From the NCBI GenBank assembly GCA_964385305.1, contig CAYLOP010000161.1, positions 1 to 6,778 on the forward strand: DNA of 6,778 nucleotides. Direction: 5' to 3'. Shown piece after piece: positions 5,075-6,778 of this stretch (position 1 is the first letter of the stretch; each line of letters starts with the position of its first letter). The notes below the pieces were generated by a model that had not been told where the DNA came from, did not search any database, and worked only from the letters and a program-made list of their open reading frames with translations. Made by a program: the position numbers and the translations under genes. The stretch comes from CAYLOP01 sp964385305. Lineage in GTDB: Bacteria > Chloroflexota > Anaerolineae > Anaerolineales > E44-bin32.

Positions 5075-6778
5075 ATGATTTGGCGTATCGACATGACGAC
5101 AAGGCAGGGCTCGATCGTGCCCGTTCCTGATGCTTGGAAAAGCCTGGGAGGCAGAGGGCTGATCCCCCGCATTCTGCTGGATGAAATCGATCCAACGTGC
5201 GATCCCCTCGGGCATAACAATAAACTGATCTGGGCTCCCGGTCTGCTCGTTGGACACCGTATCAGCTCGTGCGACCGGATTTCGATCGGCGCGAAAAGCC
5301 CGCTCACAGGGGGGATCAAGGAGAGCAATGCCGGCGGTACGACGGGCTACCTGCTCTCCAAGCTCGGCATTAAAGCGCTCATTCTGGAGGGGATGCCGGA
5401 GGGGGATGGGTGGTGGGTAGTTCACATCCGCGCGGATGGGATCCGTTTTGACTCCGGTGGGGACCTGGTAGGTCTCGGTGTGTATGATAGCGCGGCCAAA
5501 TTGCTGGAACGTTATGGATCGGGTGTGGGATGTTCGCTCATCGGTCCTGGCGGTGAGATGCAACTGAGAACGGCAGGTATTCAGAACCTGGACAAGGACG
5601 ATGTCCCTTCCAGAATCAGCGGGCGCGGTGGCTTGGGCGCGGTCATGGGCAGCAAGCGGGTGAAAGCCCTCGTCATCGATGCGTCCGGTGGTAAGAAACC
5701 GCCGCTCGCCGACCCCGCGCTCTTCAAAGAAACACAAAAGCGGTTCACAAAGGATCTGCTCGCACATCCTCAGACGAAAAGTTACGCGGATTACGGAACA
5801 GCAGCCATGGCGAGCTTGTGCGATCGGCTCGGCGGACTTCCAACCCGCAATTTCTCGGCTGGCACATTTGAAGCTGTAGAGAAAATCAGCGGCGAAAACA
5901 TGCGGGATCTCCTGCTCGAGCGAGGTGGCCAAGCAGAAACAACGCATGCCTGTATGCCCGGCTGCGCGATTCGCTGCTCGAATGTGTTCACAAATGTCAG
6001 AGACGAGATCGTCGTTTCACCGGTCGAATATGAGACGATCGGCTTGATGGGTTCAAACCTTGAAATCGACAGCCTCGATACCATCGCCCGCATGAATTGG
6101 GAGGTCAACGATCTCGGCCTCGATTCGATCGACGTTGGCGCAGCGTTGGGCGTGGCGGCGGAAGCGGGTCTGATGTCGTTTGGGGATGGCGAGAAGGCAT
6201 TGGTGTTGCTCGATGAGATCCGCCGTGGTACGCCGCTCGGTCGGATCCTGGGCAGCGGCGCCGCAGTCGCTGGTCAGGTGTTGGGCATACGGCGGGTGCC
6301 TGCGGTCAAAGGGCAGGCGATCGCTGGCTACGATCCTCGTGCGATCAAGGGCACAGGCGTGACCTATGCGACCTCGCCCCAGGGCGCGGATCACACAGCG
6401 GGTTTAACCATCCGTGCGAAGGTGAAACATCTCGAGCCTGAGGGCCAGGCCGAACTCTCGCGCAAAGCTCAGGTCAGCATGGCCGGATACGATACACTCG
6501 GCGCCTGCCTCTTCGCAGGGTTCGGTTTTGCCGTCTCGAAGGGGGCGGTGCGTGACCTGGTGAGGAGCATTCACGGTTGGGATGCGGCCGATGATATCCT
6601 GCAACGGTTAGGCGAAGAGACGCTGAGATTGGAAATTGCGTTCAACCGCGCGGCGGGGTTTACAGCGGCCGATGATCGGCTTCCGGAATGGATGACCGAA
6701 GAGCCCCTATCGCCGCACAACACGGTCTTCGATGTCCCTGCTGCCGACCTGGATGGTGTCCACGCGGCTATCGGCTCT
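5075..6778 (+). CDS. Aldehyde:ferredoxin oxidoreductase (tungsten/molybdenum pterin enzyme), 3' end cut by window
   Basis: The frame is open for 568 codons to the window edge. Enzymes of this family oxidise aldehydes to carboxylic acids and pass electrons to ferredoxin, using a tungsten or molybdenum bis-pterin and one [4Fe-4S] cluster in the cytoplasm. The N-terminal domain shows LGGRGL (24-29), AKSPLTGGIKESNAGG (73-88, pterin-site Asn85) and SGRGGLGAVMGSK (182-194). Cluster cysteines are C293, C297 and C301 in CMPGCAIRC, with the fourth at C478 in DTLGAC. YATSPQGADHT (431-441) is the conserved cofactor loop. The first spacing is C-x3-C rather than the C-x2-C of Pyrococcus AOR; I recall CMPGC as typical of an anaerobe AOR subfamily. 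The segment PLSPHNTVFDVP near the edge resembles the C-terminal end of that subfamily, so probably few residues are missing. ATG 5075 follows a GAGAGGG site (5059-5065). The gene is locally GC-rich (43 of 60 at 6241-6300). The physiological aldehyde is not deducible. Confidence 0.93.
   Translation, partial: MIWRIDMTTRQGSIVPVPDAWKSLGGRGLIPRILLDEIDPTCDPLGHNNKLIWAPGLLVGHRISSCDRISIGAKSPLTGGIKESNAGGTTGYLLSKLGIKALILEGMPEGDGWWVVHIRADGIRFDSGGDLVGLGVYDSAAKLLERYGSGVGCSLIGPGGEMQLRTAGIQNLDKDDVPSRISGRGGLGAVMGSKRVKALVIDASGGKKPPLADPALFKETQKRFTKDLLAHPQTKSYADYGTAAMASLCDRLGGLPTRNFSAGTFEAVEKISGENMRDLLLERGGQAETTHACMPGCAIRCSNVFTNVRDEIVVSPVEYETIGLMGSNLEIDSLDTIARMNWEVNDLGLDSIDVGAALGVAAEAGLMSFGDGEKALVLLDEIRRGTPLGRILGSGAAVAGQVLGIRRVPAVKGQAIAGYDPRAIKGTGVTYATSPQGADHTAGLTIRAKVKHLEPEGQAELSRKAQVSMAGYDTLGACLFAGFGFAVSKGAVRDLVRSIHGWDAADDILQRLGEETLRLEIAFNRAAGFTAADDRLPEWMTEEPLSPHNTVFDVPAADLDGVHAAIGS

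Noticed and set aside
5027..5947. 306-codon minus-strand frame
   Set aside because: It lies opposite the AOR gene, whose motifs are unambiguous. It is an antisense shadow in GC-rich coding DNA.

Overview
The window looks like bacterial chromosome. A Chloroflexota (Anaerolineae-like) or similar anaerobic lineage is my best guess. The guess rests on an aldehyde:ferredoxin oxidoreductase of an anaerobe-type subfamily, a toroid/cyclase-like protein family that I associate with that phylum, and degenerate GC-rich dispersed repeats between genes. The assignment is from memory of families, not from a search. All five recognisable genes lie on the + strand, but they are not packed as an operon. Gaps of about 350 to 510 nt separate them, and coding density is only about 72%.

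Layout. 1-212 is a leader region with a 16-codon mini-ORF and a small repeat/hairpin array. 213-776 is a LnuA/LinA-type nucleotidyltransferase. 777-1286 is a repeat-rich gap. 1287-2093 is a TatD-family metal-dependent hydrolase, visibly more AT-rich than the last gene. 2094-2500 is a gap holding a terminator-like hairpin, a 7-bp hairpin and a 15-bp inverted repeat. 2501-3331 is an integral-membrane methyltransferase of the isoprenylcysteine carboxyl methyltransferase (ICMT)/phospholipid methyltransferase type. 3332-3682 is a gap with a 64-nt imperfect palindrome. 3683-4675 is a soluble alpha/alpha-toroid-like protein of the type often mislabelled 'nitrogen fixation protein NifH'. 4676-5074 is a second gap with the same repeat family as 777-1286 and a possible promoter. 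5075-6778 is a tungsten/molybdenum aldehyde:ferredoxin oxidoreductase that runs off the right edge, probably only a few residues short of its C-terminus.

The genes have no obvious shared pathway: antibiotic-type nucleotidyl transfer, phosphoesterase/nuclease, membrane methylation, an uncharacterised toroid protein and aldehyde oxidation. I read the segment from about 900 to 4870 as an accessory block of single-gene transcription units bounded by related dispersed repeats, next to a core-metabolism AOR gene. I find no convincing multi-gene novel system. The most interesting leads are the repeat family bounding the three-gene block, the structured intergenic elements and the possible attenuator-like leader of the nucleotidyltransferase.
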